64,000 nucleotides of DNA from an uncultured Psychrobacillus sp. (GTDB lineage: Bacteria > Bacillota > Bacilli > Bacillales_A > Planococcaceae). Positions within the stretch are counted from its first letter, which is position 1, and each line of letters starts with the position of its first letter. Positions 53,404-60,998 of the stretch are shown in pieces. Position numbers and translations under genes: made by a program. The notes under the pieces are model-generated. The model was given only the letters and a program-made list of their open reading frames with translations. It had not been told where the DNA came from and did no database searches. Location of the stretch: contig CAKQHO010000006.1 of assembly GCA_934234185.1 (NCBI GenBank), positions 13,277-77,276 of the forward strand, written 5' to 3'.

Positions 53404-54339
53404 ATGACATCATGTAAACCTTCTAAAAGTGAGTACGAACGAAAACCAGAGTGGCTAAAAATTAAGCTAAATACGAATGAAGAATATAAAGGCTTAAAAA
53501 GATTGATGAGAGAAAATAATCTTCATACTGTATGTGAAGAAGCAAAGTGTCCTAATATTCATGAATGCTGGGGATCTAGACGAACAGCTACATTTATGAT
53601 TTTAGGGGCAGTGTGTACACGAGCATGTAGATTTTGTGCAGTAAAAACAGGACTTCCAACGGAGCTTGACTTAGCAGAGCCAGAGCGTGTGGCAGATTCA
53701 GTAGTAATAATGAATTTAAAGCATGTAGTGGTTACGGCGGTAGCTCGTGATGATTTAAAGGATGGCGGCTCTGAGGTATTTGCAGAAACTATTCGTGCAA
53801 TAAGAAGAAAAAATCCTTTCACTACAATTGAGGTTTTGCCTTCTGATATGGGTGGATTAGAACAAAACATACGAAACATCATGGATGCAAAGCCTGATAT
53901 TTTAAACCATAATATTGAAACGATTCGTCGACTTACTCCGAGAGTTCGGGCAAGAGCAACCTACGATCGTTCCTTAGAACTGCTAAGAAGAGCGAAAGAG
54001 ATGCAGCCTACTATTCCTACTAAATCTTCTATTATGTTAGGATTAGGAGAAACGCAGGAAGAAATTCTAGAGGCAATGGATGATCTAAGAGCTAATAACG
54101 TAGATATCCTTACACTGGGTCAATATCTACAGCCTACCAAAAAGCATATAAAGGTACAAAAATATTACTCGCCAACCGAGTTTGGTGAACTACGAAAAAT
54201 TGCTATGAGTAAAGGATTCTCTCACTGTGAGGCTGGCCCACTAGTAAGAAGTAGCTACCATGCAGATGAACAGGTGAACGCAGCTGCAAAGCAAAGACAG
54301 CTACAAGGGGAAGAATTGCTTACTACACAAAATAGCTGA
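53404..54339 (+). CDS. lipA: Lipoyl synthase LipA
   Basis: 311 residues, a radical-SAM enzyme. The auxiliary cluster cysteines are in CEEAKCPNIHEC (C-x4-C-x5-C) and the SAM cluster in CTRACRFC (C-x3-C-x2-C). The C-terminal ARSS-type serine appears in LVRSSYHA. It inserts two sulfurs into octanoyl groups on lipoyl domains such as GcvH, encoded 18 kb upstream. I favour ATG at 53404 because the protein then begins a few residues before the conserved RKPEWLKIKL block; earlier in-frame starts lack a good ribosome site. Confidence 0.93.
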   Translation: MTSCKPSKSEYERKPEWLKIKLNTNEEYKGLKRLMRENNLHTVCEEAKCPNIHECWGSRRTATFMILGAVCTRACRFCAVKTGLPTELDLAEPERVADSVVIMNLKHVVVTAVARDDLKDGGSEVFAETIRAIRRKNPFTTIEVLPSDMGGLEQNIRNIMDAKPDILNHNIETIRRLTPRVRARATYDRSLELLRRAKEMQPTIPTKSSIMLGLGETQEEILEAMDDLRANNVDILTLGQYLQPTKKHIKVQKYYSPTEFGELRKIAMSKGFSHCEAGPLVRSSYHADEQVNAAAKQRQLQGEELLTTQNS

Positions 54340-54353
54340 TGGATGGTGAGCGA

Positions 54354-54692
54354 ATGATAATTGCGGAAGGCTATACGTATGAAATAATAGAGAATCATCG
54401 AGATGCTTTTAAAGAAGATGTATTCTTAGATCGTTATAGCGAAATTTTAACCAAGTATGATTATATAATGGGAGATTGGGGTTACGGTCAATTAAGATTA
54501 AAAGGCTTCTTTGATGACCGTAACCACAAGGCGACCTTTGATACAAAAATAAGCACTATGAAGGATTACTTACATGAATACTGTAATTTTGGCTGTGCTT
54601 ATTTTGTAGTGAAAAAAACAGGGGTTGCTCCAAAGGAAGTTCCTGTGGAAGCAACTGTAGTAAAAGAAAACCTTGAACAAGATCAGATTTGA
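54354..54692 (+). CDS. yutD: YutD family protein (DUF1027)
   Basis: 112 residues, with the family blocks EIIENHRDAF, YDYIMGDWGYGQLRLKGFFDD and EYCNFGCAYFV. It is a conserved protein of Firmicutes with unknown function, usually beside lipA as here. ATG at 54354 has GGTGAG upstream and matches the usual family start; an ATG 15 bases earlier overlaps the lipA stop. Its stop lies inside the terminator stem. Confidence 0.85.
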   Translation: MIIAEGYTYEIIENHRDAFKEDVFLDRYSEILTKYDYIMGDWGYGQLRLKGFFDDRNHKATFDTKISTMKDYLHEYCNFGCAYFVVKKTGVAPKEVPVEATVVKENLEQDQI

Positions 54693-54711
54693 TCTTGCTC
54701 AAGGTTTTTTT
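54669..54711 (+). terminator. Terminator of lipA-yutD
   Basis: AACCTTGA.CAAGATCA pairs with TGATCTTG.TCAAGGTT (one mismatch) around GATT and is followed by a T tract. The stem begins inside the end of yutD. Confidence 0.85.
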
Positions 54712-54732
54712 ATAAGCAGATAAATTTAGATG

Positions 54733-54787
54733 CCCTGAAACCGCTCCCTATTTGCTTGTCGCAGCAGACATAGGCGCTTACGCTTTT
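54733..54787. repeat. Dispersed intergenic repeat, copy 7
   Basis: CTCCCTATTTGCTTGTCGCA followed by GGCGCTTACGCTTTTCTAG, ending at the stop codon of the minus-strand gene at 54788. Confidence 0.65.
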
Positions 54788-55054
54788 CTAGCTAAGAAGC
54801 TCTCTTAGATAGTCTCTTAATTCTTTTGCTTCTTCTTCTGTTCGGTTAAATACGTCCTCAAGGTATCCGGGCTCTTCCACGTCATCAGAGCCGATGATTG
54901 CTGATCGACCGTATTGTATGTCCATCACCAGTACCTTTCCGAAAAAACGCGTACTTTGAAGAATTGCTAAGTCGTATCGCTGTGATTCCCCAGTGAATCC
55001 TACGAATCTTGTTTTTGTATCCTCTACATCGTCGTATAGAAAAAATCGTTCCAC
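54788..55054 (-). CDS. DUF3055-like protein
   Basis: 88 residues, acidic. It starts MERFFLYDDVEDTKTRFVGF and contains RFFGKVLVMDIQYGRSAIIG, features I associate with the DUF3055 family of small Bacillus proteins. The function is unknown. It is a single gene convergent with lipA-yutD, and its stop abuts a dispersed repeat. Confidence 0.7.
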   Translation of the reverse strand: MERFFLYDDVEDTKTRFVGFTGESQRYDLAILQSTRFFGKVLVMDIQYGRSAIIGSDDVEEPGYLEDVFNRTEEEAKELRDYLRELLS

Positions 55055-55197
55055 TGCTCTACACTCCCTCCCGCTACAAATTATGGTACTATAGAACAGA
55101 GGTAATTATCAAATATATATAAGGATTTCTAGTTCTCATGGTTCATCTGCTTGTAAGAGTCCAAACTAGAGACATACTGTTTTAGGAGGCTATTCAA

Positions 55198-55659
55198 ATG
55201 TATTTTGTAGATCGAAAAAAAATTGCGATGTCTTTACATCATCTAAAGGAATTACTTACGTTAATAGAAGGGGACACAAACTGGCATAAGGATCAACTTT
55301 CTAAGCTTGCCCTTGAACGTGTTGGACAAAATATGATCGAAGCAGTTATCGATGTAGGAAACTCCATGATTGATGGATTTATCATGCGAGACCCAGGTGG
55401 TTATGATGACATCATTGATATACTAACGGATGAAAAAGTTATCACACAGGAAATGGATGCTCCATTAAAAAACGTAATCGAATTTAGAAAGGAATTAGTT
55501 CGTCGTTTTTATGCGGTAGATCATGGAAAGCTAGAGGAAATGCTAAAATCGAATCTAAAGTATTTAAAACAATTCCCTGATAGAGTTGAGGCATATCTTG
55601 AAAATGAACTTGGCCCGGTGTCTGCATTCTTGCCGGAGGATAGCGATGTCCAATTATAA
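55198..55659 (+). CDS. yutE: DUF86 / HepT-like protein YutE
   Basis: 153 residues, all-helical. It includes ALERVGQNMIEAVIDVGNSMIDG and FRKELVRRFYAVDH, which includes the R-x4-H/Y-like end of HEPN/HepT proteins (motif RRFYAVDH). HepT proteins are usually toxins paired with MNT antitoxins, but no nucleotidyltransferase gene is adjacent, so this conserved chromosomal form probably has another role. AGGAGG precedes the ATG. It overlaps yutF by 14 bases. Confidence 0.82.
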   Translation: MYFVDRKKIAMSLHHLKELLTLIEGDTNWHKDQLSKLALERVGQNMIEAVIDVGNSMIDGFIMRDPGGYDDIIDILTDEKVITQEMDAPLKNVIEFRKELVRRFYAVDHGKLEEMLKSNLKYLKQFPDRVEAYLENELGPVSAFLPEDSDVQL

Positions 55660-56410
55660 AGCTTATTTTTTAGATTTAGACGGTACCGTCTATAGAGGGA
55701 AATCTGCTATCAGGGAAGCAGTGAGGTTTATACATTATTTACAAAGCAAAGGTATAGAGCCATTCTTTGTAACTAACAATGCATCGATGACACAGGCACA
55801 GCTGCAAGAACGGCTGGCAAATATGAATATACAAACGACTGAAGAGCAAATAATCACTTCCTCCATTGTAGCTGCTAATTATATAGCAAAGCACTTTCCG
55901 AACAAAGAGGTATTTATGATTGGTGAAATTGGTCTGGAGGTTGCATTAAAGGATAAAGGGATTCCGATAACACAGGACCTTGCTGAAGTAGTCGTGATGG
56001 GAATAGATCGTCAGATTAATTATGAAAAGCTGGCTACTGCATGCCTGTCGATAAGAGATGGAGCGACATTCCTTTCTACCAATAGTGATCATGCATTTCC
56101 GACGGAGCGTGGTTTTTTACCCGGAAATGGCGCATTTACGAAGTTGGTAGAGCATTCTACTGGAAAAGCACCGTTATTCCTCGGTAAGCCACAGCCCTTG
56201 ATTTTAGAAATAATACAGCAAAAGTATGGATTTGAAAAAGAGGAAATGATCATGATCGGGGACAATTATCAAACGGACATCTTAACTGGTATTCAATTTG
56301 GAATAGATACGGCACATGTTAATACAGGTGTCAATCGAACAGAAGAGGTCCGAATGATGGAGAAGCAGCCTACTTACTTTTTAGAATCATTAGAGGAATG
56401 GATAAATTAA
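55646..56410 (+). CDS. yutF: HAD-family hydrolase YutF (NagD-like)
   Basis: 254 residues. HAD motif I is FLDLDGTVYRG, motif II is FVTNNAS, and the C-terminal motif is MIGDNYQTDILTG. It belongs to the class II-A (NagD/AraL-like) HAD phosphatases. The substrate is unknown, probably a sugar phosphate or nucleotide. GGAGG lies 6 bases before the ATG at 55646, inside the end of yutE. Confidence 0.87.
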   Translation: MSNYKAYFLDLDGTVYRGKSAIREAVRFIHYLQSKGIEPFFVTNNASMTQAQLQERLANMNIQTTEEQIITSSIVAANYIAKHFPNKEVFMIGEIGLEVALKDKGIPITQDLAEVVVMGIDRQINYEKLATACLSIRDGATFLSTNSDHAFPTERGFLPGNGAFTKLVEHSTGKAPLFLGKPQPLILEIIQQKYGFEKEEMIMIGDNYQTDILTGIQFGIDTAHVNTGVNRTEEVRMMEKQPTYFLESLEEWIN

Positions 56411-56411
56411 A

Positions 56412-56479
56412 AATGGCCCTTTCAAAGGTTAAAGGGAAAAGTTATAATTATGACTTTTCTCTTTAGTTGAGAGGGCATT
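56412..56479. terminator. Long imperfect inverted repeat between yutF and yuzB
   Basis: A 68-base segment folds on itself with arms starting AATGGCCCT and ending GAGGGCATT, with several bulges and a near-palindromic AAAAGTTATAATTATGACTTTT centre. It lies between convergent genes and probably serves as a bidirectional terminator. Confidence 0.55.
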
Positions 56480-56492
56480 ATCTTTATTGCTA

Positions 56493-56729
56493 TTAAAATA
56501 AAGGATTTTCTTCAATATATTGATATATTTTTTGAACGAGATCTGTTGGCGAATCACCTTCCACCACATCTCCATTTACGATAGCAAATAAGGTTTCAGA
56601 GCATAAGGAACAATAGCTTAGACAACCATATTCTAATACATCTAAATTGGGATCCTGTTCTAATATATCGAATGCTTCCTGCGAACCGTTTGCAAGGTTG
56701 CTAATACAAAATTCAACCATAGGATTCAT
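56493..56729 (-). CDS. yuzB: YuzB family protein (DUF1450)
   Basis: 78 residues with conserved cysteines in MVEFCISN and LEYGCLSYCSLCSETLFA, the DUF1450 pattern, resembling a small thioredoxin-like or metal-binding protein. The function is unknown. The ATG at 56729 has GAGGTG 6 bases upstream; a GTG nine bases earlier lies in that site. It is divergent from yutJ, as in B. subtilis. Confidence 0.87.
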   Translation of the reverse strand: MNPMVEFCISNLANGSQEAFDILEQDPNLDVLEYGCLSYCSLCSETLFAIVNGDVVEGDSPTDLVQKIYQYIEENPLF

Positions 56730-56855
56730 AGCTGTCACCTCACTACTCCGTCATGCTACCGTTTTTTTTATCATCCGTCAATTAAGAAGTGTTATTGTGA
56801 AATCCATCACAATCATTTATAATTTTAAATGATAACAAAGTAGAGGGAGATTTAT

Positions 56856-57923
56856 ATGCGAAAATTAGTATTATTAGGTGGGGGATACGGTAATATGCGA
56901 GTATTACTTCGCTTACTGCCAAATAACCTACCAGATGATGTCGAAATTACTTTAATAGATCGAACGCCTTTCCATAGCTTAAAAACAGAATTTTATGCGT
57001 TAGCAGCGGGTACCTCCTCTGATACGGAGATTAGAGTTTCATTTCCGGAAAGTGAAAAGCTAAAAAAAGTGTACGGTGAAATTAAAGAGATTGATGTAGA
57101 TAACAAACAAGTGAAGCTGGATGACGGGCAAGCCATCAGCTATGATGACTTAGTTATTGGATTGGGATGCGAAGATAAGTATCATAATGTACCGGGGGCC
57201 GATGAATATACTTATAGTATTCAAACAATTGGGCGATCTCGTGAAACATTCAAGCATATTTGTGGACTGCCTGCTGGTGCAGTTGTTGGAATTGTGGGAG
57301 CAGGGTTAAGCGGAATTGAATTGGCGAGCGAGCTGCGAGAAAGCCGTGCAGACTTAAGAATCAAACTGTTTGATCGAAGCCCACGTGTGCTTAGAGACTT
57401 CCCAGAGCGATTAAGTAAGTATGTTCAAAAGTGGTTTGACTCGAATAACGTAGAGGTAATTAGCAACTCCAACATTACAAAGGTTGAACCCAACAAACTA
57501 TACAATCATGAGGAAGTAATTCCGGTGGACGTGGTTGTTTGGACAGCTGGTATCCAGCCGGTAGCTCCAGTTCGTGCATTACCTGGGGAAAAGGATCATT
57601 CAGGACGCATCATTCTTAGTCCATATCATGACCTACCAAGCTACGAAGGTGTTTATGTAGTTGGAGACTGTGCATCCTTACCATTTGCTCCTAGTGCACA
57701 GTTGGCGGAAGAACAAGCTGAGCAAATCGTAAAGGTGTTACAAGCCCGCTGGAAGGGTCAGCCACTTCCAGAAAAAATGCCAGAGATCAAGCTGAAAGGC
57801 TTCATGGGATCACTTGGTAAGAAACAAGGCTTTGCATACCTAGCAGACATTTCGGTGACTGGTCGCATTGCTCGTTTAATGAAATCAGGTCTTCTTTGGA
57901 TGTATAAGAGACATAATGGATAA
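56856..57923 (+). CDS. yutJ: FAD-dependent NADH dehydrogenase-like protein YutJ
   Basis: 355 residues in the two-dinucleotide-binding oxidoreductase fold. The FAD site is LLGGGYGNMR at the N-terminus, the NAD(P)H site is GIVGAGLSGIELASEL (about 146-161) and the C-terminal FAD motif is VYVVGDCASLP. It is related to type II NADH dehydrogenases but lacks their long C-terminal membrane helix, so its electron acceptor is unclear. AGAGGGAG precedes the ATG. Confidence 0.87.
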   Translation: MRKLVLLGGGYGNMRVLLRLLPNNLPDDVEITLIDRTPFHSLKTEFYALAAGTSSDTEIRVSFPESEKLKKVYGEIKEIDVDNKQVKLDDGQAISYDDLVIGLGCEDKYHNVPGADEYTYSIQTIGRSRETFKHICGLPAGAVVGIVGAGLSGIELASELRESRADLRIKLFDRSPRVLRDFPERLSKYVQKWFDSNNVEVISNSNITKVEPNKLYNHEEVIPVDVVVWTAGIQPVAPVRALPGEKDHSGRIILSPYHDLPSYEGVYVVGDCASLPFAPSAQLAEEQAEQIVKVLQARWKGQPLPEKMPEIKLKGFMGSLGKKQGFAYLADISVTGRIARLMKSGLLWMYKRHNG

Positions 57924-57926
57924 AAG

Positions 57927-57970
57927 AACACTAGAAACGTTGTTATATTAGCGTTTCTAGTGTTTTATTT
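57927..57970 (+). terminator. Terminator of yutJ
   Basis: A perfect 13-bp stem (AACACTAGAAACG and complement) with a 12-base loop, followed by TTATTTTT. It marks the last core-genome feature before the prophage remnant. Confidence 0.85.
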
Positions 57971-57990
57971 TTGGGAAAATTATAAAAATA

Positions 57991-58617
57991 TCACATTACC
58001 TTTGGTTTTACTAATTTTAATAACTCTCCGTACTTAATTTTAATGTTTTCTCCAGCGTCTTTTTTCATCTTATCTGTCACGTGCGTATAGACCCCCAGAG
58101 TAGTCTTTGAATCCTGTTGACCCACTCGGTCCATGATAGTTTTTAAATCCACCTCAGCTTCGGTTAACATCGTTACATGTGTATGTCTAAATATATGAGG
58201 CCCAGCATTTTTCTTAATTGTGCTTTTCTTTAACAAACTTTTCATACGATCATAGTTAAATCTCGAAGAATATGGATATCCGTTATCTCTGCAGAATACA
58301 AAATTTTCATCATTATAATCTTGATATTTTGAGCGTTCTTTTAATTTCTTGGCTTCTTGTTTTGTTTTATGACGTTTCAGCATTGATATTATCTCTTCAT
58401 CCACTCCAAATTCTCGTATAGACTTCTTTGTTTTCGGAGGGGTGAGCTTATACTTGCGCATATTGTGGTCCGGCATATCCAACGTCTTAGTAATTCGTAT
58501 TGTGTTGGCCTCAAAGTTAATATCTGTCCACTTAAGAGCGCATATTTCTCCTACACGCATGCCGGTAAATGCAAGTAAATAAAACCATTCCTTGTCTAGA
58601 GGTTTTCCATGTTGTTC
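57991..58617 (-). pseudogene. Tyrosine recombinase (phage integrase), C-terminal half only
   Basis: About 208 codons of the catalytic domain. The first catalytic arginine (TGMRVGEICALKW), the H-x-x-R box (GPHIFRHTHVTML) and the nucleophile tyrosine (TTLGVYTHVTD) are present. The position usually held by H or W before the tyrosine reads GQQDSKTT, a change to Q. The N-terminal core-binding and arm-binding domains are missing: at about 58618 the frame runs into foreign sequence and a stop. The largest usable ORF starts at the ATG at 58560. It probably drove insertion next to yutJ and is now inactive. Confidence 0.8.
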
Positions 58618-58868
58618 TACAACTTAACTATGTTGAATCAATCTTAAAGAATTGGTCCAATAAAAATATACGTTCAGTTGAGGAAGCGATTGCTCTTCAA
58701 GAAAGATGGAGACATCAAAACTCTCTTAGACAGGCCAAAGCTGTCAGGGAAGAAAAGGTTCCGGAGTGGTTTAGTAACAGGAGCGAACATGCTACACCAA
58801 CAGTAGTATTGACAGATTTGGATATTGAAGCTGAACGGGAACGTTTACTACAGGAACTGAGAGGGTGA
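58618..58868 (+). pseudogene. DnaD-like phage replication protein, C-terminal fragment
   Basis: An open frame starting at the junction reads LNYVESILKNWSNKNIRSVEEA, the C-terminal DnaD-domain signature (Y-x-x-x-I-L-x-x-W), followed by a basic, glutamate-rich tail. Everything upstream is missing and the fragment abuts the integrase remnant in the opposite direction. DnaD-like proteins load the helicase in phage replication modules. An ATG at 58569 extends the frame but only through integrase antisense sequence. Confidence 0.7.
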
Positions 58869-58873
58869 ATAAA

Positions 58874-59041
58874 GTGATTGGACAAAAGATTAACCCATCT
58901 ATTGAGACACGGAAACAAATTCTGATAGATGAATTACAACTGCTAGGGGTTCACAAAGGACCAAGAGGTGAGCAACTACAGAAGATGGATTATTACTCTC
59001 TAAGAAGTATGCTAGCAAGTAAGATGGCGGTGAGAGGATGA
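58874..59041 (+). CDS. Small phage protein, 55 residues
   Basis: GTG at 58874 to TGA at 59041. It begins MIGQKINPSIETRKQILIDE and contains KMDYYSLRSMLASKMA near the end, a helical basic protein resembling short ORFs between dnaD and rusA in Bacillus prophages. The next gene overlaps it by 4 bases (ATGA). GAGGGTG lies upstream. The function is unknown. Confidence 0.55.
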   Translation: MIGQKINPSIETRKQILIDELQLLGVHKGPRGEQLQKMDYYSLRSMLASKMAVRG

Positions 59042-59199
59042 AATCAATAGCTACATGTGAAAATGAAATCTGTGAGAAAGTCATTTACAAAGACCAGAAG
59101 GTTTGGAGTAATGGCTTAGAGCTTTATTACTCTGGATGCTGTCTTATCCAGTTATTTGCGAAAACGGTTAAAACTCTAGTGGTTGGAGGTTCAAAATGA
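59038..59199 (+). CDS. Small cysteine-rich phage protein, 53 residues
   Basis: ATG at 59038 to TGA at 59199, overlapping both neighbours by 4 bases, a typical coupled phage layout. Four cysteines (CENEIC near the start and SGCCL mid-protein) suggest a small zinc-ribbon-like fold. No function is assigned. Confidence 0.5.
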   Translation: MKSIATCENEICEKVIYKDQKVWSNGLELYYSGCCLIQLFAKTVKTLVVGGSK

Positions 59200-59614
59200 C
59201 CAACATACTTTTCGAAATACCAGGTGAACCAGTAGCACAGGGAAGACCGAGGGCAGGGAAAACATGGACAGGTAACACTGTCCTCTATGACCCCGCTAAG
59301 TCGAGGGACTTCAAGCAGTATGTAAAGTTAGTTGCTAGCCAACACGCTCCAAAAGAGCTCATTACAGGTCCTATTGACTTGGCGATAGATATTATAGGGC
59401 AACTCCTAAAAAGTATCAGACGAAGCCAAAATAGACGCTTATCGAGGAGGGTGAGCTACGACCGACTACTAAGCCAGATGTCGATAATTACGTGAAGGGC
59501 ATTAAGGATGGATTGAACAAAGTCATCTGGCAGGATGACAGTCAAGTGGTGAATTTAACTGTACGGAAATTCTATACCATGCAGCCGAAAGTTGTTGTGA
59601 GGGGTGCTTATTGA
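59196..59614 (+). pseudogene. rusA: RusA-like Holliday junction resolvase, frameshifted
   Basis: The first 60 codons encode IPGEPVAQGRPRAG and YDPAKSRDFKQYV, typical of RusA. After about 59395 the frame is lost. The conserved remainder, RPTTKPDVDNYVKGIKDGLN with WQDDSQVV (the catalytic aspartates), is found in another frame up to a TGA at 59612-59614. A short middle piece appears in the third frame, so at least two indels are needed. RusA cuts Holliday junctions in phage recombination; this copy should be dead. Confidence 0.8.
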
Positions 59615-59665
59615 TAGGGAGTACGGAAGTTACTAAAAGAGCGGGTATAAAAGAAGAGAGAAGGA

Positions 59666-59815
59666 TTATTCCTCCTTCTCATCCTCAAAAGAACCAAGAA
59701 AATCACTGAGTTTATTATATAATGGCAAATTTTCTATCTGATCTTCCGTAATACCTTCTAGCTCGTGCATGGCCTTTAGCGCATTAATAAAATCGCAACT
59801 ATAAATATTCGTCAT
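59666..59815 (-). CDS. Small acidic protein, 49 residues
   Basis: ATG at 59815 to TAA at 59666, acidic, ending SDFLGSFEDEKEE. A GAGAAGGA/TCCTTCTC hairpin followed by T-rich sequence lies at its end on the minus strand, which supports a transcribed gene. The ribosome site is modest (AAAGG 11 bases upstream). No family is recognised. Confidence 0.4.
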   Translation of the reverse strand: MTNIYSCDFINALKAMHELEGITEDQIENLPLYNKLSDFLGSFEDEKEE

Positions 59816-59916
59816 TTCATATTAAGCCTTTCCGTTTGATTTAATTAATAACATTTCAGGAAGTATATTGCACATAAGAGTGAAGTGGGTCACTCCAAGT
59901 TATGCAGGTCTAATAA

Positions 59917-60195
59917 CTATAAGTTATCTTTTATCCATTTTATATGTTCTGCTTTTAAAGTTGCAGCTCTTTCACTAGATTCATTTAAAGCATATGGAAC
60001 GATAATGAAATAATCGTTTTTATCAGCAACAGCTTTTAATTTATCTCTAATTTTTGTAGAAGATAAATCTGTTTTGACTAACCATACAGAGTCTAATGCA
60101 TTAATACATGGGCCAAGCGATTTAATTTCTGCATACAAATCTTTATAATCTTGTCCTTGTTTATTCAGATCATAAGTTATTAATTTTATCTCCAT
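59917..60195 (-). CDS. Stand-alone Cas2-fold-like (VapD/'SinR-like') protein
   Basis: 92 residues. The start MEIKLITYDLNKQGQDYKDL, then INALDSVWLVKTDLSSTKIRD and YFIIVPYA, follow the beta-alpha-beta ferredoxin-like pattern of Cas2 and VapD ribonucleases. Proteins of this exact type occur as single genes in many genomes, often mislabelled as SinR family. No cas1 or CRISPR repeat is near. The aspartate in YDLN is at the place of the Cas2 metal ligand. AAGGAGG lies 8 bases before the ATG. Role unknown; a nuclease or toxin is possible. Confidence 0.65.
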   Translation of the reverse strand: MEIKLITYDLNKQGQDYKDLYAEIKSLGPCINALDSVWLVKTDLSSTKIRDKLKAVADKNDYFIIVPYALNESSERAATLKAEHIKWIKDNL

Positions 60196-60319
60196 ATATT
60201 CCACCTCCTTGTTAATGTCATTATTCAACCATTAACTGGAAATTCCTTTTGGAAGTTATAGTTTAATGTAACTTCACGTAGAAAGATTGTCGTTATAAAG
60301 ATAAAGGAATCGAAAAATA

Positions 60320-60424
60320 CTATCGCTCTAGAAAGCGACAGTTCAAAGAAAATAATGCTGCTATGATCAATGTAATAATTGGGACTGCAATAGAATTCAA
60401 AAGTCCTTTAATAAAGTTTTGCAT
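60320..60424 (-). CDS. Hydrophobic 34-residue peptide (type I toxin-like?)
   Basis: ATG at 60424 to TAG at 60320 encodes a short protein with one transmembrane segment (about residues 7-27, LLNSIAVPIITLIIAALFSL) and a basic C-terminus. Size and shape resemble type I toxin-antitoxin peptides. The ribosome site is weak. A minus-strand terminator-like hairpin with seven T residues lies just upstream at 60448-60474. No antisense RNA could be shown. Confidence 0.35.
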   Translation of the reverse strand: MQNFIKGLLNSIAVPIITLIIAALFSLNCRFLER

Positions 60425-60447
60425 ATATACCCACGAATAAATGGCAA

Positions 60448-60474
60448 TAAAAAAAGACAAGATTTCTCCTGTCT
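60448..60474 (-). terminator. Terminator-like hairpin on the minus strand
   Basis: GACAGGA..TCTTGTC (one G-T pair) with a short loop, followed by TTTTTTT reading on the minus strand. No annotated minus-strand gene lies upstream, so it may end a short RNA starting near the DUF3954 gene. Confidence 0.45.
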
Positions 60475-60510
60475 AACCAATTCAATTATACCACATTTGG
60501 AGGAATCTTG

Positions 60511-60711
60511 ATGAGTAAGGAAAATCTAGAAATTGATGCTAGTACAATGACCTTGACAGTTGATATAATGGATATACCTACCAGTTGTGTGATTGTAATC
60601 TGTGACGGCAAAGCAAAGCTCAGAGAACTTCTACCGCATGGGGAGTATAAGATTGTCACGCATCAAGGGAAAGTGAAGAGGATGCGGAGGGAAGAGGGAG
60701 AAGAGTTTTGA
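60511..60711 (+). CDS. DUF3954-like small phage protein
   Basis: 66 residues with two beta-hairpins (VIVICDGKAKLRELLPHGEY and YKIVTHQGKVKRMRREEGEEF), the look of the phage DUF3954 family. The function is unknown. The ATG at 60511 has GGAGG 7 bases upstream. Its last 30 bases, coding RMRREEGEEF, are repeated ahead of each of the next cargo genes, so this gene appears to be the anchor of a cassette array. Confidence 0.7.
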   Translation: MSKENLEIDASTMTLTVDIMDIPTSCVIVICDGKAKLRELLPHGEYKIVTHQGKVKRMRREEGEEF

Positions 60712-60716
60712 GTGAA
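60679..60716 (+). repeat. Cassette seam, copy 1 (DUF3954 3' end)
   Basis: ATGCGGAGGGAAGAGGGAGA followed by AGAGTTTTGAG: the 3' end of the DUF3954-like gene, with its stop codon, and the ribosome site plus TTG start of the next gene overlapped in one sequence. Confidence 0.75.
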
Positions 60717-60998
60717 AAAGGGTTAATAGAGTCAAAGTTTCAACATTTTCTAACTATACTTTTTACCTTATTAGGAATTGTGTCTATTATAGCTGCAATA
60801 ATAGTTCCGCAGATAATTAGAGATTATTATAAAAAGCATCTAGAGAATTATAGTAATTTGACAGATTTAAGTGGAATTGGAGATTTTATTGGAGGTACAA
60901 CAGTAGCCTTCCTAACTGCAGCAAGTGTTTTCTTACTTCTTGCAACTATTATTATGCAACGTAAAGAGATAAAAATTAGTCAAAGAAGTATTGGTTAA
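60708..60998 (+). CDS. putAbiC-like abortive infection protein, N-terminal part
   Basis: 96 residues from TTG at 60708. Two transmembrane segments (about 12-37 and 62-84) with IGDFIGGTTVAFLTAASVFLL and MQRKEIKISQRS, the N-terminal layout of 'putative phage abortive infection' (putAbiC) proteins. The frame ends at a TAA at 60996-60998 where the same protein clearly continues in the +1 frame (60991-61896). The two together would be about 395 residues, the normal length of the family. GGGAG lies 7 bases upstream. Confidence 0.7.
   Translation: MSEKGLIESKFQHFLTILFTLLGIVSIIAAIIVPQIIRDYYKKHLENYSNLTDLSGIGDFIGGTTVAFLTAASVFLLLATIIMQRKEIKISQRSIG

Noticed and set aside
55198..56410. HepT-MNT toxin-antitoxin pair
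   Set aside because: The HepT-like yutE has no nucleotidyltransferase partner; the neighbour yutF is a HAD phosphatase in a conserved chromosomal order.
57927..57990. Prophage attachment site at the yutJ 3' end
   Set aside because: The only repeat seen is the yutJ terminator stem; the right end of the prophage is outside the window, so no direct repeat can be compared.
59917..60195. Part of a CRISPR-Cas adaptation module
   Set aside because: No cas1, other cas gene, leader or repeats are present; the gene stands alone.
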